From Flavobacterium sp. UBA2787 (GTDB taxonomy: Bacteria; Bacteroidota; Bacteroidia; Flavobacteriales; Flavobacteriaceae), in assembly GCA_002352205.1 (NCBI GenBank), contig DEHZ01000002.1, positions 62,001-126,000 on the forward strand: a stretch of DNA of 64,000 nt, read 5' to 3'. Below, piece by piece: positions 1 through 9,073 of the stretch. The notes below the pieces were generated by a model. It saw nothing but the letters and a program-made list of their open reading frames with translations. It was not told the origin of the DNA and did no database searches. Both the position numbers and the translations under genes were made by a program. The stretch's first letter is position 1. Every line of letters begins with the position of its first letter.

Positions 1-456
1 GAAAAAACCTCTTTCCTGAAAATACTGATGTACAGCAAATGAAAGTGTTGATCGCACTCGCATAATTGCACCAAACGCATTGGTACGCACACGTAAATGA
101 GCATTTTCTCTTAAAAATTCTAACGAATGTTTTTTGGGTTGCATCGGATATTTTTCCGCATCAGAATCGCCCAAAATTTCTACTTTAGAAACTTGAATTT
201 CTACTTTTTGACCTGCACCTTTGCTTTCTGTCAAAGTTCCGGTTAACGAAACGGCAGCTCCGGTAGTGATTCTTTTTAGAGTTTCTTCCGGTGTGTTTTC
301 AAAATCTACGACACACTGGATATTATTGATGGTAGAACCATCATTTAAAGCAATAAATTGGTTATTTCTAAATGTTCTAACCCAACCTTTTACGGTTACC
401 TCGGTTAAAACAGGTGTGGCTGTTAGTAATTCGTTAACTTTCGTGTGCTTCTTCAT
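1..456 (-). CDS. asnS: Asparagine--tRNA ligase, N-terminal part (runs off the left edge)
   Basis: This is a class IIb aminoacyl-tRNA synthetase that charges tRNA-Asn with asparagine in the cytoplasm. Only the first 152 codons are in the window; the reading frame is open to base 1. The visible part is the N-terminal OB-fold anticodon-binding domain: GWVRTFRNNQFIALNDGS at about residues 25-42 is the typical first strand of AsnRS/AspRS/LysRS OB domains. The start is the ATG whose complement lies at 454-456, giving MKKHTKVNELL. A TATATTTG promoter box lies 21 bases upstream on the same strand. The gene follows the RND exporter gene by 48 bases in the same direction. AspS is the main alternative, but the sequence resembles Flavobacterium AsnS much more closely. 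Confidence 0.9.
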   Translation of the reverse strand, partial: MKKHTKVNELLTATPVLTEVTVKGWVRTFRNNQFIALNDGSTINNIQCVVDFENTPEETLKRITTGAAVSLTGTLTESKGAGQKVEIQVSKVEILGDSDAEKYPMQPKKHSLEFLRENAHLRVRTNAFGAIMRVRSTLSFAVHQYFQERGFF

Positions 457-476
457 TTTGTTTTAAGTTTACTATG

Positions 477-484
477 CAAATATA
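477..484 (-). promoter_or_regulatory. Bacteroidetes -7 box upstream of asnS
   Basis: TATATTTG on the minus strand matches the Bacteroidetes -7 consensus TAnnTTTG. It lies about 21 bases before the asnS ATG. No clear -33 TTG is seen at the right distance, so this is a moderate call. Confidence 0.5.
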
Positions 485-504
485 CTAGATTATAATTTTT
501 TTGA

Positions 505-2916
505 CTAGGATTTAGATTGAGTTTCTTTTTCATCTTCTTCCACCAAAATATCAATGGTAGGTTGAGGGAATTCTTCTTGATTGGCAATTGTTTTTTCTAA
601 AGATAGTAATAATGCCGGCAATAATAATAAATTAGATAGCATGGCAAAAAGCAAAGTAGCCGAAACTAATCCGCCCAAAGCAACCGTTCCACCAAAACTG
701 GAAATCATGAATACTGAAAATCCAAAGAACAAAACGATGGAAGTGTAAAACATACTGACACCCGTTTCTCGCAAAGCGTTGAACACTGATTTTCTGATTT
801 TCCAATTGTTTGCTTGTAATTCTTGGCGGTATTTGGCTAAGAAGTGAATCGTATCATCAACCGAAATTCCGAAAGCAATACTAAAAACTAAAATGGTTGA
901 TGGTTTTATCGGAACTCCCAAATAACCCATAACTCCTGCTGTAATTATCAACGGTAATAAGTTTGGAATTAAGGAAATAAGTACCATTTTGAACGAACGA
1001 AACAAATATGCCATAAAAAGCGAAATCAGAAAAATGGCAAATAACAAGGATAAAACCAAATTGGTTACCAAATAATTTGTTCCTTTTTGGAACACTAATG
1101 CTTTTCCTGTCAAGGTAACCGTGTAGCGATCCGGCGGAAAAACTTTATTGATTTTATCCCAAAGCTTTTCTTCAATTTTTTCCATTTTATCAGTGCCAAT
1201 GTCTTTCATAAAAGTTGTAATTCGGGCATATTGACCTGTGGAATCCACATAACTTTTCATGAAATTTTCTTTACTGTTTTGGGTTGCATTTTTGGCATAA
1301 CTTAAAATAAAGCCTTGCTCTTGTGCAGTGGGTAATTCATAATAATCAGGATTTCCATTGTAGTAGGCTTGCTTCGAATATTTTACGACATTTACAATCG
1401 ACATCGGTTGAGAAAGTTCAGGAATTTCACTAATGATTTCTTGCACTTCTTCCATTTTTCGCAAAGTGGAAAGTTTTATTACACCTTTTTTTCGTTTGGT
1501 GTCAATCATTATTTCCAAAGGCATCACACCATCAAATTCTTTTTCAAAGAACAAAATATCTTTAAAAAAACCGGTTTTTTTAGGCATGTCTTCAATCAAA
1601 CTGCCGGAAATTTTCATTTGATATATCCCGATGATACTCACAACAAGAAGAATAACGGAGGTGATATAAATAGAAATACTATGATTTTTTACCGTTTTTT
1701 CAATCCAATTTACAAATGTTTTGGTGTAGGTTTTATCAAGATGCTCCAAATGTTTATCCTTTGGCAAAGGCATAAAGCTATAAATAATCGGAATAACCAA
1801 TAAACAAAGAATGAAAAGTAAAACAATGTTGATTGATGCAATAATTCCAAATTCTGTTAGCAATTCACTATCAGTTACGATAAATGTAGCGAAACCGGCA
1901 GCGGTAGTCAAATTGGTCATCAAAGTGGCATTTCCAACTTTAGAAATAACGCGTTGTAATGATTTGGCCTGATTTCCGTGTTTTTTTACTTCTTGCTGGT
2001 ATTTGTTGATTAGAAAAATACAGTTTGGAATTCCGATTACGATGATTAATGGCGGAATAATTGCGGTTAAAACGGTGATTTCAAATCCTAATAATCCTAA
2101 CGTTCCAAAAGCCCACATTACACCAATAATTACCACACACATGGAAATAAAAGTCGCTCTGAAACTACGGAAAAAGAAGAAGAAAATTAATGAAGTGACC
2201 AAAAGTGCCGCTCCGATAAAAATGCCAATTTCGTCAACAATATTTTGTGAATTAAGCGTTCGGATATAAGGCATTCCAGAGACTTTTAAATCGATATTGG
2301 TCTCTTTTTCGAATGCTTCTATTTGCGGAATCAAATTCTTTACTACAAAATCTTTTCGGATAATTGTGTTAACAATTTTCTTATCCAAATAAATAGCGGC
2401 TCTAATCGTTCCGGTTTTTTTACTGAACAATAAATGCTCATAAAAGGGTAGACGTTCAAAAAGTTCTTTGCGTTTGTCTAGTAAGTATTTTGCATTTTTA
2501 ATTTTGGTAGAATCAATAAAATCAACTAACTCAAAAGTTTCTAATGATTCATTTTTATTTAATTTTTTTAAATCATCAACCGAAATAATTAAATCAACTT
2601 CTTTTGACTTTTTTAGGTTTGTCATCAAATTTTTCCATGCGGTAAATTGCTTTGGAGTAAAAAAAGTTGAATCTTGAATACCAATGATAATCAGGTTTCC
2701 TTCTTCACCGAACTTATCTAAAAATTGATTGTATTGTTCGTTTACTTCGTGATGATCGGGTAGGAGATTAGCCTCTGTGTACGTAAATTGCATGTTTTTC
2801 CATTGCAATGCCAAAAACACAGTCAAAAGAAAAACGATAGAAAGAATTGTGATTCTGTTTCTGAGGATTATTCGGGCGATTGATTCCCAAAAACCTACGC
2901 TAAACCATTTAGCCAT
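505..2916 (-). CDS. RND superfamily exporter, MMPL/patched-like
   Basis: This is an 803-residue inner-membrane transporter of the RND superfamily (MMPL/predicted exporter branch). The fold is duplicated. TM1 is at about residues 18-38, a large periplasmic loop spans about 40-225, and TM2-6 about 228-400. The second half repeats this with TM7 near 415-435, loop 2 to about 630 and TM8-12 to about 790. The second repeat contains GISVDDTIHFLAKYRQEL near residue 686, whose acidic pair fits the proton-relay position of TM10 in RND pumps. No adaptor or TolC partner is adjacent, which suits the MMPL branch (lipid or hydrophobic cargo) better than the HAE drug pumps. The substrate is unknown. A TACCTTTG box precedes the start and asnS follows 48 bases downstream. 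Confidence 0.85.
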   Translation of the reverse strand: MAKWFSVGFWESIARIILRNRITILSIVFLLTVFLALQWKNMQFTYTEANLLPDHHEVNEQYNQFLDKFGEEGNLIIIGIQDSTFFTPKQFTAWKNLMTNLKKSKEVDLIISVDDLKKLNKNESLETFELVDFIDSTKIKNAKYLLDKRKELFERLPFYEHLLFSKKTGTIRAAIYLDKKIVNTIIRKDFVVKNLIPQIEAFEKETNIDLKVSGMPYIRTLNSQNIVDEIGIFIGAALLVTSLIFFFFFRSFRATFISMCVVIIGVMWAFGTLGLLGFEITVLTAIIPPLIIVIGIPNCIFLINKYQQEVKKHGNQAKSLQRVISKVGNATLMTNLTTAAGFATFIVTDSELLTEFGIIASINIVLLFILCLLVIPIIYSFMPLPKDKHLEHLDKTYTKTFVNWIEKTVKNHSISIYITSVILLVVSIIGIYQMKISGSLIEDMPKKTGFFKDILFFEKEFDGVMPLEIMIDTKRKKGVIKLSTLRKMEEVQEIISEIPELSQPMSIVNVVKYSKQAYYNGNPDYYELPTAQEQGFILSYAKNATQNSKENFMKSYVDSTGQYARITTFMKDIGTDKMEKIEEKLWDKINKVFPPDRYTVTLTGKALVFQKGTNYLVTNLVLSLLFAIFLISLFMAYLFRSFKMVLISLIPNLLPLIITAGVMGYLGVPIKPSTILVFSIAFGISVDDTIHFLAKYRQELQANNWKIRKSVFNALRETGVSMFYTSIVLFFGFSVFMISSFGGTVALGGLVSATLLFAMLSNLLLLPALLLSLEKTIANQEEFPQPTIDILVEEDEKETQSKS

Positions 2917-2935
2917 ACGATAATTTTAACGGATG

Positions 2936-2943
2936 CAAAGGTA
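2936..2943 (-). promoter_or_regulatory. -7 box of the RND exporter gene
   Basis: TACCTTTG on the minus strand matches TAnnTTTG and ends 20 bases before the ATG at 2916. A -33 element is not obvious. Confidence 0.5.
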
Positions 2944-3015
2944 GTGAAATCAATACTAAATAGATGGTTTTAACCGTAATTTAATCTTTAAAATAATCAA
3001 TAAAACGAATAGCTT

Positions 3016-5496
3016 TTATAAACCTAAATCAAGAACGAAAGTTAGTTTGATAGCAATATTATCTTCAAATCGACTCAATTGATTTGGCCCGTAGCGATAA
3101 AATCCAGCCAATCCAAATCCGCTGAAAATCTGGTTTAATTCGATTCCTGATTCAAAATAACCTTCGTTGATGGTTTTATAATTCAGCCCAACATGCTGTT
3201 CGGGTTTCTCCATATTTCCCCAAGCCATGCGAGTCACCAAGACTAAGGAAGGTTTTACTTTTTTAAATAGTTCTACTCTTTTAAATCCATGTTTAAAATG
3301 AAGCATTACATATTGACTGGAGAAAAATTCATTGAAACGCATGGTTTCAAAACTGTTTTTTCCGGCAACGGTTAATCTTTGTAGCAATACTTCACGGTCT
3401 AAATTGTTAGGCGAATTGTTGTATAAATGAGTCAGCGGGACATCGCCAAAAGCATAACCTGCCTGAATTAAAACTGTGGATTTTTGACCGTTTATGAATT
3501 GTTTTTCATATTCTGCTCGGGCGTCAATTTTTCCAAATTGAAAATCATTTCCTAAAAAGTCCGGTAACGATTCTGTAAATTGGAATGTGAATTTAGGAAA
3601 TCTCTTCTCAATTTCAATTTTCCCACTTGGCGTATGCATATAATCGCTAAACGGATTCCATTGAATTGAAACAGAAGCGGTGGTCATCGTGTATTGATTA
3701 TATAAATTTTCACCATCAAAAAAAGCATAATTAAACAAAGGTTCAATTTTTGAATGATTCAACTGCCAAATACTTTCCGTTTTGGGCAAAAAATTAGTCT
3801 CTACGTAGCCTTTCCATGTTTGATGATGATAAAAAGTACTCACGTTGATAGGTCTTGGGTCGTAGATTTTAAAAACCCTTTTGTCAATATTAAACTTGGT
3901 ACTACCAATTTCTTGCACATCGTCTGTATAGGAAAGTCCTGCCCAAGTATTAGAAAAGTTTCCTACTCGGGTAGAACCGCCTAAGTGATACTTTAATTCA
4001 TCATCTTTTAGTCCATACGCCGCATATCCGTCTAATTTAAAATTTTTAGAAAACCGTTCATTGGTTGTTCCGCCGAGTCCAAAACGGAAACCTTCATAAT
4101 TGTTATAGCTCATTAAATACCGGAGATCGAAATCAAAAAACCCAATTGGAACATAGCCGTTGATTATTTTTCTGCCAAAGAAAAGCTTGGCATTTATCCC
4201 TTTAAAAAAAGCCAAACTATCTTTCACTGCAAATGTGTTTCGGTCTCTTTTGGAAAAACGGTCTTTTCTGTTTTTTAACCAAAATGTTGTGTCTTTTTTA
4301 GCAACATCATCGTCTATTTCTATCGCAACAGAGTTTCGGGCTATGCTTAGAGGAATATTTATTTCACGATCATAAAAAAATGTTTTGGACAGCATATAAG
4401 AAAAATCAGAAGCTGCTTTTTCACGTTTTTTTCCTAATTCGTCATATTCTCCTTCAAATTCAATTGTTCCTCCTAAAATTTTTATAGGATCATCATTTTT
4501 TCCTTTGATGATTTTTAGTTCATAAGTGTTTGGAAACCAAATTTTTTCATTTAATAAAAATTCATATTCATGAATAGCGGTTAAATCGATAATTCCTCGC
4601 ACACGCATGATAGCTTTGGCTACAGCAAAATTTTCTTGATCAATAAAAAGTAGTCCTTCCATACCTTTTTTATTGATTCTTTTTTTGTTTTTAAAATACA
4701 CCAAAACCGTTTTTCGGTTTGAAAGTGAAATCGTATCTAATAGCTCAAAATCATAATCACGAAGTCCTAATTTTGAAATCGGATTTACATACTTTGTTTC
4801 CAATAATTCATAACGAGGTTCATAAACAGAATAGGATTGAAGGTTAAAGCCAATGACTTCATAAATTGGACTTTTGAAACCGGACATTTGCGAAGCTAAA
4901 ACCGTTTCTTTGAATTTATCATCGCTAAATTGAAATAGAGAAACTTTTTCGGTAACAAATAAATGTTGCTTACTAATTAGTTTTTTAAATTTAAAATCCG
5001 TTGAATCAATTTTAATTTTTTTTGATTTTTTGATTGTATCAATTTTTCCTTTTATTGAATCGGGATGAGCCGTAACAACAATTTTGTTATAGCCTTTATA
5101 TTGAAAGGTTGATAGTGCTTTTTTGGGATTGTTTTGCTCAATTGAGGTATAAACTGAATTGAGAAATCTTTTTGATTGTTCTTGTTTTTGGATTAATTCG
5201 GTTTCTGATAATTCCTTTCCAGATTGTAAAAACACTGAAAAGTAACTGGTTTTGTCAATTATAAACTCTTTGCTTTTGTAGTTTAGATATGAAATAACCA
5301 TCTTTTCACCAGCTGATGAACTGATGAATTCAAATTTTCCTGTTACATCTGCAATTGTTGTTCTGCCGGATGAAGATTGTATGGTGGCAAAAGGCAACGG
5401 TTTTTTAGATGCTTCGTCTTTAATAATTCCGGTTACTCTAAATTGTGCCTGAACACAAAGCGAGCAAAAAAGAAATAGAAAAGCGAGGTATTTCAT
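3016..5496 (-). CDS. DUF5686 family outer-membrane protein with carboxypeptidase-regulatory-like N-terminus
   Basis: The protein has 826 residues. A signal peptide (about residues 1-17, ending CVQAQ) is followed by a CarboxypepD_reg-like beta-sandwich (about 20-100, with FRVTGIIKDEASKKPLPFAT). The long remainder is rich in alternating aromatic and polar residues, as in DUF5686, and looks like an outer-membrane beta-barrel. The C-terminus LTFVLDLGL ends in a hydrophobic strand, typical of barrels. The start is the ATG giving MKYLAFLFLFCSLC, the only one that yields a proper signal peptide. A TACATTTG promoter box lies just upstream, and the frr terminator lies between frr and this gene. No function is known for the family; it resembles TonB-receptor N-termini without the plug. 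Confidence 0.8.
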   Translation of the reverse strand: MKYLAFLFLFCSLCVQAQFRVTGIIKDEASKKPLPFATIQSSSGRTTIADVTGKFEFISSSAGEKMVISYLNYKSKEFIIDKTSYFSVFLQSGKELSETELIQKQEQSKRFLNSVYTSIEQNNPKKALSTFQYKGYNKIVVTAHPDSIKGKIDTIKKSKKIKIDSTDFKFKKLISKQHLFVTEKVSLFQFSDDKFKETVLASQMSGFKSPIYEVIGFNLQSYSVYEPRYELLETKYVNPISKLGLRDYDFELLDTISLSNRKTVLVYFKNKKRINKKGMEGLLFIDQENFAVAKAIMRVRGIIDLTAIHEYEFLLNEKIWFPNTYELKIIKGKNDDPIKILGGTIEFEGEYDELGKKREKAASDFSYMLSKTFFYDREINIPLSIARNSVAIEIDDDVAKKDTTFWLKNRKDRFSKRDRNTFAVKDSLAFFKGINAKLFFGRKIINGYVPIGFFDFDLRYLMSYNNYEGFRFGLGGTTNERFSKNFKLDGYAAYGLKDDELKYHLGGSTRVGNFSNTWAGLSYTDDVQEIGSTKFNIDKRVFKIYDPRPINVSTFYHHQTWKGYVETNFLPKTESIWQLNHSKIEPLFNYAFFDGENLYNQYTMTTASVSIQWNPFSDYMHTPSGKIEIEKRFPKFTFQFTESLPDFLGNDFQFGKIDARAEYEKQFINGQKSTVLIQAGYAFGDVPLTHLYNNSPNNLDREVLLQRLTVAGKNSFETMRFNEFFSSQYVMLHFKHGFKRVELFKKVKPSLVLVTRMAWGNMEKPEQHVGLNYKTINEGYFESGIELNQIFSGFGLAGFYRYGPNQLSRFEDNIAIKLTFVLDLGL

Positions 5497-5517
5497 GTGT
5501 TGTAAAAATGCGAATCA

Positions 5518-5525
5518 CAAATGTA
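5518..5525 (-). promoter_or_regulatory. -7 box of the DUF5686 gene
   Basis: TACATTTG on the minus strand fits TAnnTTTG and lies 21 bases before the ATG at 5496. It sits immediately downstream of the frr terminator, which supports a separate transcription unit. Confidence 0.5.
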
Positions 5526-5540
5526 CTTGATTAAAACAAA

Positions 5541-5564
5541 AAATCCACTCTTTCAAGTGGATTT
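5541..5564 (-). terminator. Rho-independent terminator of frr
   Basis: AAATCCACT at 5541-5549 pairs perfectly with AGTGGATTT at 5556-5564 around a 6-base loop. On the minus strand the stem is followed by a run of T (the A tract at 5537-5543). It lies 5 bases beyond the frr stop codon. Confidence 0.8.
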
Positions 5565-5568
5565 CAAT

Positions 5569-6132
5569 TTATACTTTCATGATTTCGGCTTCTTTGACGG
5601 CCAGAATATCATCAATTTTTTTAATGTAAGCATCGGTTAATTTCTGAATGCTTTCTTCAGCAGATTTACAAATGTCTTCTGAAGTTCCGTTTTTTTCTTC
5701 TTTCTTAATGTCGGTATTGGCATCTTTTCGGGCATTTCTAATTCCGATTTTAGCATCTTCCGCTTCTGATTTGGCTTGTTTAACCAAATCTCTTCTGCGT
5801 TCTTCCGTTAATGGTGGTACAGAAATGATGATATTATCGCCATTATTCATTGGGTTAAAACCTAAATTGGCAATCATAATTGCTTTTTCAATCGGATGCA
5901 ACATTCCTTTTTCCCAAGGTGTAACCGTGATGGTTCTAGCATCGGGAACGTTGATATTCGCCACTTGCGAAAGCGGCGTTTGCGAACCATAATAATCTAC
6001 AAAAACCCCACCTAACATTTGTGGTGTCGCTTTTCCGGCTCTAATATTTAAAAATTCTTTTTCCAAATGAGCAATCGAACCATCCATGTGTTCTTTTGCG
6101 GTATCAATGATAAAATCTATTTCTTCTGTCAT
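5569..6132 (-). CDS. frr: Ribosome recycling factor
   Basis: RRF acts with EF-G to split post-termination ribosomes. The 187 residues equal the usual length of the family. The sequence runs from the N-terminal helix of the three-helix bundle (MTEEIDFIIDTAKEHMDGSI) through LNIRAGKATP near residues 28-37, the typical RRF signature, to domain II with TITVTPWEKG, and back into the long helices with LTEERRRDLVKQAK. It lies 48 bases behind pyrH on the same strand. The pyrH-frr order is conserved across most bacteria. A TATTTTTG box (complement at 6165-6172) in the gap may give frr its own promoter. A strong terminator follows. Confidence 0.98.
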   Translation of the reverse strand: MTEEIDFIIDTAKEHMDGSIAHLEKEFLNIRAGKATPQMLGGVFVDYYGSQTPLSQVANINVPDARTITVTPWEKGMLHPIEKAIMIANLGFNPMNNGDNIIISVPPLTEERRRDLVKQAKSEAEDAKIGIRNARKDANTDIKKEEKNGTSEDICKSAEESIQKLTDAYIKKIDDILAVKEAEIMKV

Positions 6133-6180
6133 GATAGTATTTTTTTTAATCGTATTCTATTATTCAAAAATAAAGCCAAA

Positions 6181-6888
6181 TTAAATAGTAACGGTAGTTC
6201 CGATGGTTTCGCCATTGCAAACTTTCAATAAATTACCCGGTTTATTCATATCAAACACGATAATTGGCAATTTATTTTCTTGACTTAACGTAAATGCGGT
6301 GGTATCCATCACATTTAAACCTTTGCTCAAGACATCTTCAAACGAAATATAATCAAATTTTACAGCATCTTTGTGCTTTTCCGGATCGGCATTATATACT
6401 CCATCAACGCGAGTTCCTTTTAAAATTACATCGGCACCCACTTCAACACCTCTTAAAACAGCAGCGGTATCCGTTGTAAAATAAGGATTTCCTGTTCCTG
6501 CTCCAAAAATAACAATTCTGCCTTTTTCTAAATGGCGAACGGCTCTTCTTTTAATATAAGGTTCTGCAATTGCTTCGATTTTTAAAGCGGTTTGCAAACG
6601 AGTCAACATTCCGGCTTCTTCTAACGCACCTTGCAACGCCATTCCGTTAATCACCGTGGCAAGCATTCCCATATAATCGCCTTGCACTCTGTCCATTCCA
6701 TTGCTGGCTCCGGCAACACCTCTAAAAATATTTCCACCACCAATAACGATGGCAATTTCTACTCCTTGATTGTGAATTTGTTTAATTTCTTGAGCATATT
6801 CTGCCAGTCTTTTTGGGTCAATTCCATACTGACGGTCGCCCATTAAAGCTTCTCCACTTAGTTTTAGAAGTATTCTTTTGTATTTCAT
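6181..6888 (-). CDS. pyrH: UMP kinase
   Basis: PyrH phosphorylates UMP to UDP with ATP in pyrimidine nucleotide synthesis. It belongs to the amino-acid kinase family and forms a hexamer. The proposed protein has 235 residues, matching the usual length. Visible motifs are [14 protein letters not shown] (N-terminal phosphate loop), [12 protein letters not shown] near residue 50 and [17 protein letters not shown] near 128-144, which is diagnostic of UMP kinases. The frame is open upstream to an ATG at 6909, but the promoter -7 box (6907-6914) overlaps that codon, so the ATG at 6888 ([10 protein letters not shown]) is the real start. frr follows on the same strand. Confidence 0.97.
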   Translation of the reverse strand: MKYKRILLKLSGEALMGDRQYGIDPKRLAEYAQEIKQIHNQGVEIAIVIGGGNIFRGVAGASNGMDRVQGDYMGMLATVINGMALQGALEEAGMLTRLQTALKIEAIAEPYIKRRAVRHLEKGRIVIFGAGTGNPYFTTDTAAVLRGVEVGADVILKGTRVDGVYNADPEKHKDAVKFDYISFEDVLSKGLNVMDTTAFTLSQENKLPIIVFDMNKPGNLLKVCNGETIGTTVTI

Positions 6889-6906
6889 AAGATGTTTTTT
6901 GTGGTG

Positions 6907-6935
6907 CAAATATAAAGAATTATTGATTTTATCAA
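6907..6935 (-). promoter_or_regulatory. pyrH promoter (TTG-N18-TATATTTG)
   Basis: On the minus strand TTG (complement at 6933-6935) is followed after 18 bases by TATATTTG (complement at 6907-6914), an excellent match to the Bacteroidetes promoter TTTG-N17-19-TAnnTTTG. Transcription should begin around 6900, a few bases before the ATG at 6888, so the leader is very short. This rules out the upstream ATG at 6909. Confidence 0.75.
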
Positions 6936-6953
6936 TATAAAAATCAGAGTAGT

Positions 6954-7742
6954 TTACCTATTTTCGATATGGGATTGAAAATCCGGAAATGATTTTTTGG
7001 CTGCTTCGTAACCGTGGTTAAAAATAATTTCCATTTTAATTTTGTTGGTTTCGAATGTTCCGTATTTCGATAATTCTTCGGGTTCAATGACCCAATCGCA
7101 CAAAGTAAATTTTTGCATGGTTGTGTTTGCTGTTAGTAAATCAAAAGCTCGCGATGTTACTGCTTTAATAGAATTTAGATCTTTCGCTTCAATTTTTTGA
7201 ATCGGACTCACATAAACACCAATAATAATGTCGCATCTTCCTTGTAAAATATCGGTTGGAAAGTGGTTTAGAATTCCGCCATCGCTATACCAATTATCAT
7301 CAATTACATAAGGAGAAATAATTCCGGGAAAAGCACTCGAAGCCAAGATTGCATCAACGATTGAAGTGTCTCTATCAAATATTTTAATTTTTCCTTTCAC
7401 CATATCTGTTGCCGTCACGTGAATCGGAATTTTTAAATCGCCAATAGTTGCATCACCAAAAACATCTGTAAAATATTTTTTAAAAGATAAACTATCAATA
7501 ATTCCGGCTTTGGTGAAAGTAAAATGCTTCCAATGAAAAAAGTAAATGGATTGAAAAAAGGATAAAATTTCTTTCGGACTTTTTCCAAAACTATACAAAG
7601 CGGCTACGATGGATCCTGCACTGCTTCCTGCAATTTGAGTGGGTCTAATGTTTTGTTCTTCTAAAAAATGAAGAACTCCGGCATGGGCTAAACCTTTTGA
7701 ACCACCGCCTGAAAGAACTAAACCTATGTTTTTTGATTTCAT
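6954..7742 (-). CDS. Patatin-like phospholipase
   Basis: This is a 262-residue single-domain patatin/RssA-type serine hydrolase, probably a cytoplasmic lipid acyl hydrolase. The oxyanion-hole loop SGGGSKG is at residues 11-17, the nucleophile elbow GSSAGS at 39-44 (Ser41), and the second member of the catalytic dyad is Asp154 in DGG. No signal peptide, membrane segment or POTRA/barrel extension is present, so it is not a type V secreted patatin. The frame extends upstream to 7787, but the promoter box TATTTTTG lies at 7756-7763, so translation must start at 7742 ([14 protein letters not shown]) or at the ATG two codons earlier (7748). The substrate is unknown. Confidence 0.88.
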   Translation of the reverse strand: MKSKNIGLVLSGGGSKGLAHAGVLHFLEEQNIRPTQIAGSSAGSIVAALYSFGKSPKEILSFFQSIYFFHWKHFTFTKAGIIDSLSFKKYFTDVFGDATIGDLKIPIHVTATDMVKGKIKIFDRDTSIVDAILASSAFPGIISPYVIDDNWYSDGGILNHFPTDILQGRCDIIIGVYVSPIQKIEAKDLNSIKAVTSRAFDLLTANTTMQKFTLCDWVIEPEELSKYGTFETNKIKMEIIFNHGYEAAKKSFPDFQSHIENR

Positions 7743-7755
7743 ATCCATACAGTTC

Positions 7756-7787
7756 CAAAAATACATTTTTATTAGTAACTGTGACAA
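7756..7787 (-). promoter_or_regulatory. Promoter of the patatin gene
   Basis: On the minus strand TTG (complement 7785-7787) lies 21 bases before TATTTTTG (complement 7756-7763). The expected start of transcription is about 7750, which leaves almost no leader before the ATG at 7748 or 7742. Confidence 0.55.
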
Positions 7788-7816
7788 GCGTTACATAGTA
7801 AAAGCAAAATAAATTC

Positions 7817-7824
7817 TATTTTTG
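7817..7824 (+). promoter_or_regulatory. -7 box of the thioredoxin-like gene
   Basis: TATTTTTG fits TAnnTTTG and ends 19 bases before the ATG at 7844. It is arranged divergently with the patatin promoter 50 bases away. Confidence 0.5.
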
Positions 7825-7843
7825 TGCCGTAAAATTACAATTC

Positions 7844-8458
7844 ATGCAAGAGATTTTTAAAAACAGTTTAGCAAAAAGTTTGACTTATGCTGATTATCGT
7901 AAACAAGTTACCGATTTATTGAAAGAAGGAAAATCAACTGGAAATGAACAATCGGAAGATTTGACAAAATATAGTGAACTGAACGAAGTTCGAATGAATC
8001 GCTTAGATAAAACTATTCAGATTTCTGATGAAGTTAAAATTGGTTTAAGTAATTTACAAGCAAACTATTTATGGATAGTCATTTCTGAAGGTTGGTGTGG
8101 CGATGCGGCTCAATTGTTGCCAATTATCAATAAAATGGCTGAACTTTCAGAAAATATTGATTTACGAATTGTTTTTCGTGACGAAAATGAAGATTTAATG
8201 AATCAATATTTGACGAATGGTGGAAAAGCCATTCCGAAATTATTGATTTTGGATGCAGAAACTTTAACCGTTTTAAGCGATTGGGGACCAAGACCGGAAG
8301 GTGCAAAAAACCTAATTTTAGACTATAAAGCTCAATTTGGAATTGTGGATGAAATTGCAAAAACCAACTTGCAAAAATGGTATTTGCATGATAAAGGGCT
8401 GAGCACTCAAACTGAAATTATGGCTTTGGTTGAAAAATGCGAAAAGCAATTAGTTTAA
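7844..8458 (+). CDS. Thioredoxin-family protein with a single active-site cysteine
   Basis: This is a 204-residue cytoplasmic protein without a signal peptide. The thioredoxin fold begins near residue 65 (ANYLWIVISEGWCGDAAQLLP). The cis-proline loop is GGKAIPKLLILD. The usual WCxxC is replaced by W-C85-G-D-A, so only one cysteine remains and disulfide reduction by the normal dithiol mechanism is unlikely. Related Bacteroidetes and Firmicutes proteins with WCGD are annotated as thioredoxin family proteins of unknown role. The last 9 bases overlap the 3' end of the convergent YiiX-like gene. Confidence 0.8.
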   Translation: MQEIFKNSLAKSLTYADYRKQVTDLLKEGKSTGNEQSEDLTKYSELNEVRMNRLDKTIQISDEVKIGLSNLQANYLWIVISEGWCGDAAQLLPIINKMAELSENIDLRIVFRDENEDLMNQYLTNGGKAIPKLLILDAETLTVLSDWGPRPEGAKNLILDYKAQFGIVDEIAKTNLQKWYLHDKGLSTQTEIMALVEKCEKQLV

Positions 8459-9073
8459 CTTCCCAACAATTTTAATTTTATCAGAAGTAGAAATTCCACC
8501 CGGATTACAACCCAGTTTTCCTTCCGGAATTTCTATTTTTAGGTTTTGATAATAATCAACCCAAGCAGGGAAAAATTCATTTGTATTGGGTTGTTTGAAT
8601 GTCATCGGTTGTAATTCGAAAAAAGGTTCGCCGTAAGCATTCAAAAAAGCATCATAAATCAATTCAGAACAATAATATTTTCCGTTATCATACAAATAAT
8701 CATCATCATACGGAATCCCGATTTGCTGTTTGGAAAACGAAATAACTTGCGGAATTAGTTTTGTATATTTCGATTTTACTCTTCCAATAAACATAGTAGT
8801 TTGTGTGTTTTTTGAAAACTGTTCTAACGTCACTTTTCGAACGGCATTTCCAGCTGCTTCGATAATAAAGACAGAATCATTTTCAATTAAAACCAATCCC
8901 AAATGACTAAAATCATTGCCGTCATATCCTTCGGTTACAGCGTGAATGGCTTCGCATAAATCGCCACAATTCATCTTTTGAAAAAGTAAATCGCCGGTTA
9001 TTAATTTGGAAGATTGTCCAAAAATTATAAAAGAGACAAGAAGAAAAATAGAGGAGAATAAATTGCGAATCAT
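8450..9073 (-). CDS. YiiX/YebB-like NlpC/P60 cysteine hydrolase, exported
   Basis: This is a 207-residue protein with a signal peptide (about 1-20, ending FGQ), so probably periplasmic. The circularly permuted NlpC/P60 (YiiX/YebB) fold is recognised by GDLLFQ at 27-32, the candidate catalytic His57 in FSHLGLVL and the candidate nucleophile Cys135 in KYYCSELIYDAF. Such enzymes are thought to cleave amide or ester bonds in cell-wall peptides or lipids; the substrate here is unknown. The ATG overlaps the stop codon of the upstream RelE/ParE toxin gene by four bases (ATGA), so the two are probably translationally coupled. The 3' end overlaps the thioredoxin-like gene by 9 bases. Confidence 0.8.
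   Translation of the reverse strand: MIRNLFSSIFLLVSFIIFGQSSKLITGDLLFQKMNCGDLCEAIHAVTEGYDGNDFSHLGLVLIENDSVFIIEAAGNAVRKVTLEQFSKNTQTTMFIGRVKSKYTKLIPQVISFSKQQIGIPYDDDYLYDNGKYYCSELIYDAFLNAYGEPFFELQPMTFKQPNTNEFFPAWVDYYQNLKIEIPEGKLGCNPGGISTSDKIKIVGKLN

Noticed and set aside
1369-1803. Open frame of 144 codons on the plus strand within the RND gene
   Set aside because: Antisense shadow of a well-supported RND transporter gene; composition rich in His, Phe and Asn is typical of reverse-frame translation of AT-rich coding DNA.
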